Part shown: positions 25,333 through 34,099 of the stretch, in pieces
Layout of the letters: each line of letters opens with the position of its first letter
Numbering within the stretch: the stretch's first letter is position 1
Assembly: GCF_000967915.1 (NCBI RefSeq)
Contig: NC_022549.1
Coordinates: 1,476,366-1,540,365, forward strand
Source of the DNA: Paracholeplasma brassicae
GTDB lineage: Bacteria; Bacillota_I; Bacilli_A; Acholeplasmatales; UBA5453
Reading direction: 5' to 3'
DNA: 64,000 nucleotides
Translations under genes and position numbers: made by a program
Notes under the pieces: model-generated
Told to the model about the DNA's origin: nothing
Databases searched by the model: none
The model's input: only the letters and a program-made list of their open reading frames with translations

Positions 25333-26538
25333 TTAAAATTGATTGAAAAAGTCTATGGTCTCTTTCACACTGTCAATAAAGCGGTCACAATCCTCGTAAT
25401 TATTATAAATGTAGAGGGTCGCACGCAACGTTGCAATTTGACCTAGCCACTTTGTGATTAATTGTGCACAGTGGTGACCAGCTCTTATACATACCTTATT
25501 TTTATCAAAGATACTCGCCGCATCGTGTGGGTGAACACCAATGATATTAAATGTAATAATACCCGTGTCGCTCTTACTATTATACACTTCAATGCCTTTG
25601 ATGTCTTTAAGTTTTTCTAGTGTATAACGATGCAGTTCTTTCGTATGGGCCTCAATCGCCTCAAACCCAATCGACATCAAGTACTTAATCGCACTAGATA
25701 ATCCGATCGCGCCACTAATGATTGGAGTGCCTGCCTCAAACTTGTATGGTGTATCTTTCCACTTAGCGTTATCTTTTACAACAAAATCAACCATGTCTCC
25801 ACCATATTCCGATGGTTCCATTTGATCGAGTAAGTGTTTTTTTCCATATAAGACACCGATACCGGTTGGCCCTAGTATCTTGTGTCCTGAAAACGCCAAA
25901 TAGTCACAATCAAGCGATTTAACGTTAATTGGCATGTGTGGTGCTGCTTGAGCTGCATCCACGATTACTACCGCACCGACTTCGTGAGCAAGTTTAATGA
26001 TTTCTTCGATTGGTGTGATGTAGCCCATCACATTAGAAACATACGTTAAGGCAACGACTTTTGTGTTAGTTGTCAGGACGTCTTTAAATGCTTCAACGGT
26101 AATTCTGCCCTCATCATTTAATTTAACGTAGTTCAGTTTAGCGTTTGTTTTCTTCGAAACATTTAACCAAGGTAGCATTGACGAATGATGTTCTAGTTCA
26201 CTCGTAATAATTTCATCGCCTTCTTTTAAAACTGAAAGATAACTTTGTGCCACCATATTGAGTGAAGCCGTTGTTCCTCTAGTGAAAACGACCTCATCAA
26301 AATTTGCGTTAATGAATTTGGCAACCGTTGTTCTTGCTTCTTCGTATAAATCCGTTGCCTCATAGGATAACCCATAAACCCCACGATGCACATTGACCCC
26401 TAGGTTTGAATAATAGTGATCAACTTGATCAATGACTGCTTTAGGTTTTAGGGAAGAAGCACCTGTATCTAAATATACTAAATCTTTGTTATGTTCATAA
26501 ATGGGGAAATTTTGACGTATTACCTTAACATCTAACAT
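25333..26538 (-). CDS. sufS: Cysteine desulfurase SufS
   Basis: The 401-residue PLP enzyme (group II) has the PLP Lys in YLAFSGHKILGPTGIGVLYG and the active Cys in IRAGHHCAQ. It mobilises sulfur from cysteine for Fe-S assembly with SufU and probably for ThiI at 6656. N-terminal YLDTGASSLKPKAVID is typical. Confidence 0.97.
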   Translation of the reverse strand: MLDVKVIRQNFPIYEHNKDLVYLDTGASSLKPKAVIDQVDHYYSNLGVNVHRGVYGLSYEATDLYEEARTTVAKFINANFDEVVFTRGTTASLNMVAQSYLSVLKEGDEIITSELEHHSSMLPWLNVSKKTNAKLNYVKLNDEGRITVEAFKDVLTTNTKVVALTYVSNVMGYITPIEEIIKLAHEVGAVVIVDAAQAAPHMPINVKSLDCDYLAFSGHKILGPTGIGVLYGKKHLLDQMEPSEYGGDMVDFVVKDNAKWKDTPYKFEAGTPIISGAIGLSSAIKYLMSIGFEAIEAHTKELHRYTLEKLKDIKGIEVYNSKSDTGIITFNIIGVHPHDAASIFDKNKVCIRAGHHCAQLITKWLGQIATLRATLYIYNNYEDCDRFIDSVKETIDFFNQF

Positions 26539-26539
26539 A

Positions 26540-27415
26540 TTATAAGCGTTGGTTAACTAACGAAACAAATCGTTCTTTAAGTGTTTCATCCGCAATTTCT
26601 TTAATGATTGGGTTTAAGAAACCATTAATCATTAATTTTTCTGCTTCTTTGCGTTCTAGGCCTCTACTCATTAAGTAGTAAACACTGTTTTGGTCTAATT
26701 TACCAATCGTTGCCCCATGTCCAGCCTTTACGTCATATTCGTCGATTAATAAAATAGGATTCACTTCGATTACCGCTTTATCAGATCCAATGATGCCTTT
26801 TAAACTTTGATACGCATTGGCATTCTTCATGCCTTTTAAGATTTTTTCAACACCGTTTAATACCACCTTACCATTATCGTTAGCAATGGCAATGTTATGC
26901 ATCATACCCGTTGAGTTTTTAGCTGCGTGAACAAGTTCAATATCGATTGTTTGGTTATTATTTGTACTTGATATAGCAACGGCACGAATGCTAACATTTG
27001 AGCCTTCACCAATCAATTTGGCATTCATTTTTGCGTTGATGACGTTACTTACAAAGCCGCCAATCAAGTCAAGATTTGAATCTCTTTCGGCAGTAAAATA
27101 ATGATGTAATTGTGCGTCTTTACTTGCTAAATCACAAACCAATAAGTATTTAACTCTCGAATTTTGTTTTGCAACTAAATTCAAATCATAAGTGTTTTTC
27201 TCAAGTTCTTCACTTGCTATTTCTAATATGATTGTCACATCACTAGATTGTCCGACAACAATCTCAAGCGACTCGTTATTGTCGTCTTTAATGGTTATTT
27301 TGATTGGGTCAACACTCACGGTGTTGTTTGGGATGATTAATTTTTGATCTTCAAACGTGATTCCAAGAGGTAAGCTATCGTTAATGTTATGATTCTTAAT
27401 TACGATTTGATGCAT
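26540..27415 (-). CDS. sufD: Fe-S cluster assembly protein SufD
   Basis: The 291-residue protein has the SufB/D C-terminal domain (YDVKAGHGATIGKLDQNSVYY, MSRGLERKEAEKLMINGFLNP). It is short for SufD (usually 400 or more): the N-terminal helical region is nearly absent and the beta-helix starts soon after residue 30. It forms the SufBC2D complex. It is spaced one base from both neighbours in the operon. Confidence 0.93.
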   Translation of the reverse strand: MHQIVIKNHNINDSLPLGITFEDQKLIIPNNTVSVDPIKITIKDDNNESLEIVVGQSSDVTIILEIASEELEKNTYDLNLVAKQNSRVKYLLVCDLASKDAQLHHYFTAERDSNLDLIGGFVSNVINAKMNAKLIGEGSNVSIRAVAISSTNNNQTIDIELVHAAKNSTGMMHNIAIANDNGKVVLNGVEKILKGMKNANAYQSLKGIIGSDKAVIEVNPILLIDEYDVKAGHGATIGKLDQNSVYYLMSRGLERKEAEKLMINGFLNPIIKEIADETLKERFVSLVNQRL

Positions 27416-27416
27416 A

Positions 27417-28190
27417 CTATTCTTGTTCCGTTTCTACAAAATCAATCCCAAGTTCTTCTCTTACCCATTCATATCCGTTTGTATCAATCTTCTCAATTAA
27501 TTCTTGACCACCAGTTAAAACGATTTTTCCATCAATCATGATATGAACGTAGGTTGGTTTAATGTAATCCAAAATACGTTGGTAGTGTGTAATTAAAATA
27601 CAACCGAAATTGTCATTAACCATACCATTGACATTTTCACCAACAATACGTAACGCATCAATATCAAGACCTGAGTCAATTTCATCTAGTACTGCAAATT
27701 TAGGATTCAGCATCTTTAATTGGAGAATCTCATTTCTTTTCTTTTCACCACCAGAGAAACCTTCATTTAAGTATCTGTGTGGTAAATCTTCTCTCATTTT
27801 TAATTCTTTTGCTGCTTTTTCATATTTTCCAATGAACTCAAATAATGGCACTTGTTGGCCTTCATTTTTAGCCTTCAATGCAGATCTCATGAAATCACTG
27901 TTTGTTACACCAGGTACTTCTGATGGGTATTGCATCGCAAGGAATAAACCCTCTCTTGCACGTTCATCTACTTCCATTTCTAATAAGTCTTTACCATCTA
28001 GTGATACTTCACCTTCGGTAACTTCATAATTTGGATGACCCATTAATGCACTTGCTAAAGTGGATTTACCAGTCCCGTTTGGACCCATGATGGCATGCAC
28101 CTCACCACTCTTTACTATTAGATCGACTCCCTTTAGGATTTCTTTGTCTTCAATTGACACGTGTAAATTCTTAATTGCTAATTCTGACAT
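27417..28190 (-). CDS. sufC: Fe-S assembly ATPase SufC
   Basis: The 257-residue ABC-type ATPase has Walker A GPNGTGKSTLASALMGH, signature FSGGEKKRNEILQ and Walker B FAVLDEIDSGLD, all diagnostic of SufC. It drives opening of the SufBD heterodimer. It is first in the suf operon, with AAGGAGGG upstream of its ATG. Confidence 0.97.
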   Translation of the reverse strand: MSELAIKNLHVSIEDKEILKGVDLIVKSGEVHAIMGPNGTGKSTLASALMGHPNYEVTEGEVSLDGKDLLEMEVDERAREGLFLAMQYPSEVPGVTNSDFMRSALKAKNEGQQVPLFEFIGKYEKAAKELKMREDLPHRYLNEGFSGGEKKRNEILQLKMLNPKFAVLDEIDSGLDIDALRIVGENVNGMVNDNFGCILITHYQRILDYIKPTYVHIMIDGKIVLTGGQELIEKIDTNGYEWVREELGIDFVETEQE

Positions 28191-28217
28191 GTTTAGCCCT
28201 CCTTATTTATCATATGT

Positions 28218-28247
28218 ATTATACCTTATTTAGAATCTTAATTCTAA
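28218..28247 (-). promoter_or_regulatory. suf promoter with an inverted-repeat operator
   Basis: TATAAT on the minus strand (28218-28223) is preceded by the perfect dyad TTAGAAT-CTTA-ATTCTAA (28230-28247), which covers the spacer and -35. The -35 hexamer itself (TAGAAT) is poor. A dyad in this place suggests a repressor or activator, perhaps a Fe-S or metal sensor (Rrf2, Fur or PerR type). Confidence 0.5.
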
Positions 28248-28386
28248 TGATATACCTTATGAATTTCAAACTTACTTCTACATTAAAAATGGTATAAAAT
28301 CCCATAATTCAAATGGAAATCGTTTTCAATAATAATTAAAGCACTTTCAAGTTTTAAAACGATAATTGATTCGTTATAATAAAAGT

Positions 28387-28565
28387 GTCAAAAGACATAA
28401 TCCTTTTTATTTTAGGTCAATTGACATTTCGTATTTTTTCTCCCAAAAAAATACTAACGTTACACCACGTATTTGATGTTTTATGACCGAAATGCCATCC
28501 TCGGAAGTAAAACATCTATGAACGGTGACTCCCTTTAAAACAACATCGAAAGATGTTTTTTTTTT
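28387..28565 (+). ncRNA. Candidate structured RNA or attenuator upstream of 28634
   Basis: The 430-bp gap has a TATAAT at 28375-28380. Hairpins follow: GTATTTTTT/AAAAAAATAC (from 28431), then GATGTTTTA (28475-28483) with TAAAACATC (28508-28516), nested around CCGA/TCGG. An intrinsic terminator AACATC-GAAA-GATGTT with a T run is at 28542-28565. The sequence AAAACATC can also pair with the terminator's GATGTTTT, so two mutually exclusive folds exist, as in riboswitches and attenuators. I do not recognise a known class. No coding potential was seen. Confidence 0.55.
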
Positions 28566-28579
28566 CATTCTTATGGTTC

Positions 28580-28610
28580 TTGTCCCTAAGCCTTTGCTCT
28601 ATGGTATAAT
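28580..28610 (+). promoter_or_regulatory. Possible promoter of the 28634 gene
   Basis: TATAAT at 28605-28610, with a weak TTGTCC at 28580-28585 (19-bp spacer), lies downstream of the terminator hairpin, so the gene may be transcribed independently of the RNA element. Confidence 0.45.
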
Positions 28611-28633
28611 ATAGGCTAGTTATGGAGGATTAT

Positions 28634-29359
28634 ATGCTAATCAAATTAAAAAAAGAAAGACAAAAATTGTTACTAAAATTCCTTTTTTCTACCGCTATAA
28701 GTTTAGCATTTGTAATTGCCATTGGTTTGACTGATTGGATAGTTACAACAAAAATGTCGATAATGCTACTCATTTTACTAGGGCTAATCATCTATATTTG
28801 GCCGATACGACCAAAGATGTTTTTCTATCATCAACAGATTGCCTATTTAATGATGAAGGAATCACAAATAAGTCAAAGACAAGTAAAGCTCTCTTTTTTA
28901 AGTCAATCATTTGTCAGAAAACTTGAAAAAATGACGTTTAAACTAACCCAGGATTATGGTGAATTTCTTCTTTATTATCGTTTAACGAAAGATCGTAAAG
29001 AGTTTAAGTATAACCGAGGCACACTTGAAATCTGCATATTAATCAAAAATGAATTTACACCATTTGCAGATGATGAAATCGTTAAAGCAATCAATCAATT
29101 AGAAGACAATCTAAAAAAACAAAAGAAACGTTTTAAGGATTATGTGATCTTACAGTTTAGAGAAAACGAGACTATTACAAATGAATTAATCCACGAAACC
29201 GATCAAGTTGTTTTTGATAAACAATTAAAACGTCACATCACAAAAATTAATGTATTACAATTAAAGGATTTATCGGTCTATTATCTAGCCTCCGATAAGT
29301 TTAGCCCAACACTTCACTACGCTTATGCCCTAGATTTAATCAAACAAATCCTAATATAA
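28634..29359 (+). CDS. Membrane-anchored protein, unknown
   Basis: The protein of about 241 residues has two N-terminal membrane helices (about residues 14-34 and 42-58) and a long charged cytoplasmic part (HQQIAYLMMKESQISQRQ, QLEDNLKKQKKRFKDY). The start at 28634 is preferred to the ATG at 28622 because GGAGG at 28624-28628 lies at the right distance. I recognise no family. A structured RNA region lies upstream and may control it. Confidence 0.75.
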   Translation: MLIKLKKERQKLLLKFLFSTAISLAFVIAIGLTDWIVTTKMSIMLLILLGLIIYIWPIRPKMFFYHQQIAYLMMKESQISQRQVKLSFLSQSFVRKLEKMTFKLTQDYGEFLLYYRLTKDRKEFKYNRGTLEICILIKNEFTPFADDEIVKAINQLEDNLKKQKKRFKDYVILQFRENETITNELIHETDQVVFDKQLKRHITKINVLQLKDLSVYYLASDKFSPTLHYAYALDLIKQILI

Positions 29360-29403
29360 AAAAAAAAGTTGACTCTATGTAAATATGGAGTCAACTTTTT
29401 TTG
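29360..29403 (+). terminator. Bidirectional terminator between 28634 gene and oppF
   Basis: AAAAAAAGTTGACTC, a short loop and GGAGTCAACTTTTTTT form a long hairpin between convergent genes. Confidence 0.9.
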
Positions 29404-29409
29404 TGTGAT

Positions 29410-30651
29410 TTATTTTAATGATGCTTTTAGTTCTTTTGCTTCTTCTTGTGAACAATAAACGAAATGCCCTTCTTCAATTTCAATAAATGAAGGTTTGTTT
29501 GTTTCGCTATAATTATGAATTTTCGGATCATATGTAAATCTCTTACGTTGTTTTTCGTAGTTTGGATCCGGTAATGGAATCGCAGACAACAACGACTTTG
29601 TGTAAGGATGTAATGGGTTTCTAAACAACTTATCTGAAGGTGCTAGTTCAACCATTTTACCAAAGTACATAACGCCAATACGATCTGAGAAATACTTCAC
29701 AACTGAAAGGTCATGCGCAATAAACATGATTGTTAAATCGAGTTTCTTTTGAAGATCCTTTAATAAGTTGATGACTTGTGCTTGAATTGATACGTCTAAT
29801 GCTGAGATTGGTTCATCCGCAATTAATAATTCCGGTTCAACAATTAAAGCTCTCGCAATACCAATACGTTGACGTTGTCCACCTGAGAATTCATGTGGGT
29901 AACGGTGCGCATGTTCAGGAACTAGTCCTACAACCTCAAGAATATCATTAACTTTCTTAGTGAGTTCTTCTTTGTCTTTTATTCCTGCGATGATTAATCC
30001 TTCAGCGATAATTTCCTTAACCGTCATACGAGGGTTTAAAGAAGAAATTGGGTCTTGGAAGATCATTTGGATTTTCTTCATTACTTCATACTTGTGATGA
30101 GTAACTTTATTTTCTTTTCTTGTGTGTTTGATTAACTCTTTTTGTTCATTAATGTATTTCTTTAAATTTGAACGAATCTCAGAAATAGCCGCTTGACTAT
30201 CTAAATTATTTGAGGCAATTTGCTTTTGCATTTCTGCAATGTTCTCTAAGCTTTCACTCATCACTTTATTTCCGTTACGTGACAACTCATCGATTTGAGC
30301 AAGTGCGGTAGCCGTAATTCGGTCAACTTTTGGTGATGACGTTTGTTTAATTTTCGCAATTTCTGCTTCTGCAATCATTTTTGCTTGTTTGATATTTTTT
30401 AAGAACGTGTCGTAACCGCCACCGATTTGTTCTCCATTAAATAGAATTTGTCCATCGGTTGCTTCATATAGTTTGATAATGGTACGTCCAGTGGTTGTTT
30501 TACCACAACCAGATTCACCAACAAGACCAAACACTTCTCCTTTATAAATATCAAAGGAAACATCATCAATCGCCTTAACAACGATTTTTTTACCACCAAA
30601 ACCAGCTTTAAAGTATTGCTTTAGGTGTTTGACTTCTAGAATTTTTTCCAT
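29410..30651 (-). CDS. oppF: Oligopeptide ABC transporter ATPase OppF with coiled-coil insertion
   Basis: The 413-residue ATPase has Walker [16 protein letters not shown] (about 44-58), Q-loop [15 protein letters not shown] (about 196-210), signature [15 protein letters not shown], Walker [15 protein letters not shown] and the OppD/F C-terminal [18 protein letters not shown]. Between Walker A and the Q-loop about 105 extra residues (about 81-188) form a Glu/Lys/Ala-rich helical segment, absent from the normal OppF of about 310 residues. It would add a coiled coil next to the ATP-sensing region. It is last in oppA-B-C-D-F. Confidence 0.93.
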   Translation of the reverse strand: MEKILEVKHLKQYFKAGFGGKKIVVKAIDDVSFDIYKGEVFGLVGESGCGKTTTGRTIIKLYEATDGQILFNGEQIGGGYDTFLKNIKQAKMIAEAEIAKIKQTSSPKVDRITATALAQIDELSRNGNKVMSESLENIAEMQKQIASNNLDSQAAISEIRSNLKKYINEQKELIKHTRKENKVTHHKYEVMKKIQMIFQDPISSLNPRMTVKEIIAEGLIIAGIKDKEELTKKVNDILEVVGLVPEHAHRYPHEFSGGQRQRIGIARALIVEPELLIADEPISALDVSIQAQVINLLKDLQKKLDLTIMFIAHDLSVVKYFSDRIGVMYFGKMVELAPSDKLFRNPLHPYTKSLLSAIPLPDPNYEKQRKRFTYDPKIHNYSETNKPSFIEIEEGHFVYCSQEEAKELKASLK

Positions 30652-30654
30652 TGG

Positions 30655-31767
30655 TTACACCTCTTCCTTCGTTAATGCCTTGTTACGTTCAATACGTGCT
30701 TTTAAGCCTTCAGGCATATCCATTTTTGGTGCATCTGGGTGTAATAACCATGTCGCAGCAAAATGTGTATCTGATACTTTAAACATCGGTGGTTGTTCTT
30801 CAAAATCAATTTTCATTGCGTATTTGTTTCTAGCTGCAAACGCATCCCCTTTAGGAGGGAAATGCATGTCTGGTGGTGTACCAGGAATTGCAAATAGTTT
30901 ATCTTTAGAATCTAAGTCTGGCATTGCAGAAAGTAATGCCCATGTATAAGGGTGTTTTGGTTGATAGAACACTTCATTTACTGTGCCGTATTCAACAATC
31001 TTTCCTGCATACATAACGCCAATACGATCAGACATATTTGCTACAACCCCAAGGTCATGTGTAATAAAGATAATTGATAAATTACGTTCTTTTTTAATTC
31101 TGTTAATTAATTCCAAAATTTGCGCTTGAATGGTTACGTCAAGTGCAGTTGTTGGTTCATCACAAATCAAGATTTCAGCGTCATTTGCTAGTGCAATTGC
31201 AATAACAATGCGTTGTCTCATACCACCAGAAAATTGGAATGGATAAGAATAGTAACGTTTTTCCGGTTCAGGAATCCCTACCTCGCGCATTAACTCTATT
31301 GCTCTTTCTTTTGCTTGTTCTTTTGTTAAACCCAGTTTAAGATAAAGTGCTTCACTGATTTGCTTACCAACCTTCATGATTGGATTTAAGCTCGACATTG
31401 GATCTTGGAAAATCATTGATATCTTAGTGCCACGTAGTTTATGGAAATCTTCTTCATCAATCTTCATTAAATCAATGACATCCTCTTCTTCTTGACCTTG
31501 TGAGTCTTCTACGTGTTCTTGTTTAAATTTTTTCAAACCGCTATTGTAATAATAAATCGAACCACCAGCATGAATTGAATTTCCAGCTAGAATACCAATA
31601 ATTGCTCTAGACGTAACGGATTTACCGCTACCAGATTCACCAACAATTGCTAATGTTTCGCCTTTGTATAATTCAAAATTAATACCTCTTACTGCTTGTA
31701 GAACCCCTTGTTGAGTTCTAAATGAGATAGCTAAATCTTTAACTTCTAATATTTTTTCTTTGCTCAT
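30655..31767 (-). CDS. oppD: Oligopeptide ABC transporter ATPase OppD
   Basis: The 370-residue ATPase has Walker A VGESGSGKSVTSRAI, Q-loop MIFQDPMSSLNPIMKVG, signature FSGGMRQRIVIAIAL and Walker B ILICDEPTTALDVT. The C-terminal KHPYTWALLSAMPDLD and the Cys-free tail follow. A 35-residue acidic insert (HVEDSQGQEEEDVIDLMKID) precedes the Q-loop. It pairs with OppF. Its start overlaps the oppC stop. Confidence 0.95.
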   Translation of the reverse strand: MSKEKILEVKDLAISFRTQQGVLQAVRGINFELYKGETLAIVGESGSGKSVTSRAIIGILAGNSIHAGGSIYYYNSGLKKFKQEHVEDSQGQEEEDVIDLMKIDEEDFHKLRGTKISMIFQDPMSSLNPIMKVGKQISEALYLKLGLTKEQAKERAIELMREVGIPEPEKRYYSYPFQFSGGMRQRIVIAIALANDAEILICDEPTTALDVTIQAQILELINRIKKERNLSIIFITHDLGVVANMSDRIGVMYAGKIVEYGTVNEVFYQPKHPYTWALLSAMPDLDSKDKLFAIPGTPPDMHFPPKGDAFAARNKYAMKIDFEEQPPMFKVSDTHFAATWLLHPDAPKMDMPEGLKARIERNKALTKEEV

Positions 31768-33050
31768 TATTCTTCAACTCCTCTCAATGATGGGTTGAAT
31801 GCATCTCTAAGTCCGTTACCAAATAGGTTAAATGATAACATTAATAGTGAAATAAAGATCGATGGAAATAACACCATGTAGAAGCTTTCTTTCATTACTG
31901 CTTGACCTGCTGATAAGATTTTACCAACCGATGTAACCTTAGAATAGTTAATGATACCTAAATACGAATAAGTTGATTCTGAGAAAATAACCGATGGTAC
32001 ATACAATACCACACTTGTGATTAAAGTCCCCATCGCACTTGGGAAAATATGTCTTGACATAATTCTCACGTCATTTGCACCTAGTGTTCTAGCCGCAAGT
32101 ACATATTCTCTATTCTTATAACGATAGAATTGTGAACGTGTAAGCGAAGAAATCCCTAGCCAACCCGTTAACGTAAAGGCGAGAATTACCACCCAAACTT
32201 CCATACCATATCTAAGTAGTAATAACGTTAAGATTGCCATGAATGGTAATCCCGATAAAATTTCACTAAAGCGTTCAATAATTAAGTCAAGTGTTCCACC
32301 ATAGTATCCACTAATTGAACCTACAATCACACCAACAAAAATATTGATTAAAGATACACCAAATGCAATCAGTAATGACAATTGTGCACCACTCCATAGT
32401 TCAGTGAATAAATCTTTACCAAAGTTGTCGGTTCCAAACCAAAAATTATAATTTTCAACACCGTAGATGGCTTGTAAAAACTCAAAGAAGTGAATTTTCA
32501 CACGATATGAGCCCTCAACAAGACCTCTTTCCTCAATAATTAAGGTCTCACCTGTTTTTTGTTCATATTCTTTAACTGCGTCATATTCACTTTGATTTAA
32601 ACTAGTGTAGCTTTCATAAGATAACTCATAATTGCGGAACTTATAATAATCAACCGTCACTTTAATTTGTCCGATAGCGTTAGTCTTTGTTCCTTTTTTG
32701 ATAACAATTCCTTCGGGAAGTCCTTCGAAACGACCTGGGAAACCTTCTAATTCTCTAGATCCATCAAAACCTAACCATTGTAATCCTGGTACTCTAGGTG
32801 GTAATTGGGCAAGTCTCATTGACCATTTTGCATTTTCCTGCGGCAATGAATAAGATTTAAAATGAGGTCCAACGATGCTCATTAAAATGATGAATATTAA
32901 AATGATAGCTGCAACAACTGACGCTTTATTTTTTCTAAAGCGAATAAAGGCATCCTTATAATAACCAATTGGTTTGGTCTGAAATTTTTCATCATAAATG
33001 ACTTGATCACTTTGAACAAATTCAAATTGTTCTTTATTTACTTTGATCAT
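31767..33050 (-). CDS. oppC: Oligopeptide ABC transporter permease OppC
   Basis: The 427-residue permease has an N-terminal helix (AAIILIFIILMSIVGPHF) and the OppC core with FGTDNFGKDLFTELWSGAQ and the EAA-type loop YVLAARTLGANDVRIMSRHIFPSAMG. Between them is an extracellular segment of about 130 residues (KWSMRLAQLPPRVPGL and beyond), longer than in typical OppC (about 300 residues). It overlaps oppB by 4 bp and oppD by 1 bp. Confidence 0.94.
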   Translation of the reverse strand: MIKVNKEQFEFVQSDQVIYDEKFQTKPIGYYKDAFIRFRKNKASVVAAIILIFIILMSIVGPHFKSYSLPQENAKWSMRLAQLPPRVPGLQWLGFDGSRELEGFPGRFEGLPEGIVIKKGTKTNAIGQIKVTVDYYKFRNYELSYESYTSLNQSEYDAVKEYEQKTGETLIIEERGLVEGSYRVKIHFFEFLQAIYGVENYNFWFGTDNFGKDLFTELWSGAQLSLLIAFGVSLINIFVGVIVGSISGYYGGTLDLIIERFSEILSGLPFMAILTLLLLRYGMEVWVVILAFTLTGWLGISSLTRSQFYRYKNREYVLAARTLGANDVRIMSRHIFPSAMGTLITSVVLYVPSVIFSESTYSYLGIINYSKVTSVGKILSAGQAVMKESFYMVLFPSIFISLLMLSFNLFGNGLRDAFNPSLRGVEE

Positions 33051-34006
33051 TTCTTACCCGCCCCCATTCTAATTCTAGGATCAATGAACCCATAAGATAA
33101 GTCAACTATTAGTGTTGCAAATAACGATAAGATTGTATAGAACACAAGGTAACCTAAAATTAGAGGGTAGTCTTGGTTATTGAAAGCTTCTAGATAGACG
33201 CCACCAATACCAGGTACTCTAAATATCTGCTCAATAATTAGAGATCCACTCATAATATAGATGAATCCACCAATTAATGATGGTGCAATCGGAACCATTG
33301 CATTTCTAAGTGCGTGTCTTACCGTAGCTTGTCCTTTAGTTAGACCTTTTGTACGACATAATAACATAAATTCAGATGTTAATACCTCAGTTAATTCAGC
33401 TCTTGTCACACGTGTTAAACCAGCGACGTTACCAATAACCATTACTGTAACTGGCATAATATAGGAAGTAATCCCACGCCAGAAATCAGCCTTAAAGTCA
33501 ACGGTTGCAAGTACAAACGGTGTATCAATTAACTGCCATTCATAAACCACGTAATACTGAAGCATCGTTGCGACAACGAAACTTGGAACTGAGATAAAGA
33601 AAATAACCCCAGTAGAGATAACATGGTCTGTTACTTTGTTTTTCTTTAATGCTGCCCAGATACCTAAACCGATTCCAATTGGGATACCAATAAGATAAGG
33701 AATAATATTAAGTCTCATGGAGACCGGAATTCTATCACCCATAATAGCAAAAACATCCCTATTTCTCGTTAAGGATCGGCCGAAATTTCCATATCTAAAA
33801 ATGTTACTTACCCAAATGTAAAATTGCTCAACTATTGGTTTTCCGTAGCCTTCGCGCTGTCTAATTAGTTCAGCAATTTCAGGATCTAGTCCTATTACTT
33901 TAGCATCATAAGTGGGCAAAAGTTTAATAAAAACGAACACCAAAAAGATAATAACAATTGCTGTTACGAATATCAAACCTATACGTTTCAATACATAAGT
34001 TTTCAT
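33047..34006 (-). CDS. oppB: Oligopeptide ABC transporter permease OppB
   Basis: The protein of about 319 residues starts at MKTYVLKRIGLIF, after GGAGTG; the ten earlier codons lack a site. It has six membrane segments and the permease loop MLLCRTKGLTKGQATVRHALRNA. C-terminal VDLSYGFIDPRIRMG is characteristic of OppB/DppB. It forms the channel with OppC. Confidence 0.95.
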   Translation of the reverse strand: MKTYVLKRIGLIFVTAIVIIFLVFVFIKLLPTYDAKVIGLDPEIAELIRQREGYGKPIVEQFYIWVSNIFRYGNFGRSLTRNRDVFAIMGDRIPVSMRLNIIPYLIGIPIGIGLGIWAALKKNKVTDHVISTGVIFFISVPSFVVATMLQYYVVYEWQLIDTPFVLATVDFKADFWRGITSYIMPVTVMVIGNVAGLTRVTRAELTEVLTSEFMLLCRTKGLTKGQATVRHALRNAMVPIAPSLIGGFIYIMSGSLIIEQIFRVPGIGGVYLEAFNNQDYPLILGYLVFYTILSLFATLIVDLSYGFIDPRIRMGAGKK

Positions 34007-34099
34007 AAAATAAATCACTCCATTTCTTCGAAACAAACAACCCTAGTGTAAAGACCACTAGGGTTGCAGTCGAATTTTTTAATAAATCATACTAGCACA

